The translations under genes were made by a program, and so were the position numbers. 6,082 nt of DNA from an uncultured Pseudorhodobacter sp. (lineage in GTDB: Bacteria > Pseudomonadota > Alphaproteobacteria > Rhodobacterales > Rhodobacteraceae), in NCBI GenBank assembly GCA_945952425.1, contig CAMFIX010000204.1:1-6082 (forward strand), written 5' to 3'. This document shows, in pieces, positions 5,345 to 6,082 of this stretch. The first letter of the stretch is position 1; every line of letters begins with the position of its first letter. Under the pieces are notes generated by a model, which made no database searches, had not been told where the DNA came from, and saw only the letters and a list, made by a program, of their open reading frames with translations.

Positions 5345-6019
5345 TCAGCCCCGGCGGCGGCGCAGCAGACCAAAGGCCATCAGCCCCCCCGCCAGCAGCG
5401 GCAGCCCCGCGGGCAGCGGCACCGTGGGCAGCGCATCCGACACGACGATATTGTCGATCCCGAAGCCCTCGTCGTCCCAACCTTGGTCGGAATTGCCGAA
5501 GATGACGTTCACCAGCTGCCCCATTGCATAGCTCGTGACGCCAAAGCTCAGGTGATAGGTGTGATCGGGGCCGTAGTAGTTATAGCCAAGCGTCCCGGTC
5601 AAAGTCGAATCCGACCCGGTGCCGCCCACCTGCAGACCCGGTCCGCCGCCGTAGGTCTGCAGCCAGCCCGTATTGTTGGTGAACGTGTCGTTCAGAAGCG
5701 TGCTGCCGTTCACATCCAGCTTGAAACTGTCGGGCTGGCAACAGCCCGGGCCAGAGCCATCCAGGCTGTTCAGCGTGTAAAGATCGAAGTTCAGAAGAAA
5801 GCTCGCATTGGCCGCAAGCCCCGTCAGCGTCAGCGTCGAAGAGCTCCCCGCCGCCAGCGGCCCCAGGAACTTCGTCACAGAGGTCGGCGCCGTGGTGATC
5901 GTCGTCACCCCGCTGATCCCGGTCGTATTGCCGCTCTCGAAATCGTTCTGGTAAATCGTCGACGCCCCGGCGCCGGCTGCCAGCCCGAAGACCAGCGCAA
6001 GCCCTGCAAGAACCTTCAT
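5345..6019 (-). CDS. Secreted VPLPA-CTERM sorting domain protein
   Basis: This 224-residue protein is exported and carries a VPLPA-CTERM tail. Residues 1-19 are a signal peptide (MKVLAGLALVFGLAAGAGA). The C-terminus shows the tripartite sorting signal: VPLPA at 200-204, a hydrophobic helix (GLPLLAGGLMAFGLL, 205-219) and a basic end RRRRG. VPLPA-CTERM is a variant of PEP-CTERM and is known to be processed by a dedicated exosortase, so the protein is probably cleaved at the inner membrane and sent to the surface or exopolysaccharide. The middle is rich in Gly, Ser, Thr and Asn with alternating hydrophobics, suggesting a beta-sandwich; DSFKLDVNGSTLLNDTF (97-113) and DDEGFGIDNIVVSDA (182-196) look like strands of an adhesion or carbohydrate-binding type fold. 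C93-C94 is a vicinal cysteine pair. ATG 6019 has GGGGAAG 6 nt upstream. The specific function is not recognised. No exosortase is in the window. Confidence 0.85.
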   Translation of the reverse strand: MKVLAGLALVFGLAAGAGASTIYQNDFESGNTTGISGVTTITTAPTSVTKFLGPLAAGSSSTLTLTGLAANASFLLNFDLYTLNSLDGSGPGCCQPDSFKLDVNGSTLLNDTFTNNTGWLQTYGGGPGLQVGGTGSDSTLTGTLGYNYYGPDHTYHLSFGVTSYAMGQLVNVIFGNSDQGWDDEGFGIDNIVVSDALPTVPLPAGLPLLAGGLMAFGLLRRRRG

Positions 6020-6051
6020 GGGTCACTTCCCCCTGAAACACACCGCCTCCA

Positions 6052-6079
6052 GTTAGCGCCCCGCCCCCGATTCGCTCAA
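6052..6079 (-). promoter_or_regulatory. Promoter candidate for the VPLPA-CTERM gene
   Basis: On the minus strand TTGAGC (6079-6074) could be a -35 box and GCTAAC (6057-6052) a -10 box, with 16 bp between. Transcription would start near 6045, giving a leader of about 25 nt with the ribosome site in it. The -10 box matches the consensus at three positions only. Confidence 0.3.
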
Positions 6080-6082
6080 GCA

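Overview
The window is a high-GC stretch, dense in C/G third codon positions, and reads as the chromosome of an alphaproteobacterium, most likely of the Rhodobacteraceae. This rests on three things: the style of the proteins (a tolC gene next to a PCMT-like methyltransferase, a short NifU-like scaffold, a VPLPA-CTERM surface protein), GTG/ATG starts with GGAG-type ribosome sites, and the palindromic spacer at 2715-2817, which resembles intergenic repeats I associate with this family. The species cannot be told from the sequence.

Layout from left to right. (1) 1-601, minus: the N-terminal 200 residues of a TolC-family outer membrane efflux protein, cut by the window edge. (2) 674-1309, minus: a PCMT-fold SAM methyltransferase about 70 bp upstream of tolC, probably on the same transcript. 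(3) 1310-1568: a gene-free spacer with a small inverted repeat. (4) 1569-1772, plus: an unrecognised 67-residue protein. (5) 1791-2150, minus: hisI, phosphoribosyl-AMP cyclohydrolase. (6) 2226-2672, plus: a NifU/IscU-like Fe-S scaffold that lacks the third family cysteine. (7) 2673-2880: a convergent spacer with four successive hairpins, including a good terminator for tyrS. (8) 2881-4131, minus: tyrS, tyrosyl-tRNA synthetase. (9) 4196-5293, plus: anmK, anhydro-N-acetylmuramic acid kinase, divergent from tyrS. (10) 5296-5324: a strong hairpin shared by two convergent genes. (11) 5345-6019, minus: a secreted protein with a VPLPA-CTERM sorting tail.

Most of the genes are core housekeeping: histidine synthesis, tRNA charging, Fe-S metabolism, peptidoglycan recycling and envelope efflux. 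Except for the methyltransferase/tolC pair, every gene lies on the opposite strand to its neighbour, so each should have its own promoter and most ends are convergent. I see no mobile element, CRISPR array, tRNA or rRNA gene, and no clear sign of an undescribed multi-gene system. The points that most deserve a second look are the cysteine-poor NifU-like protein, the PCMT-like protein with an altered substrate loop, the VPLPA-CTERM protein with no sorting enzyme nearby, the hairpin cluster, and the small unknown protein.
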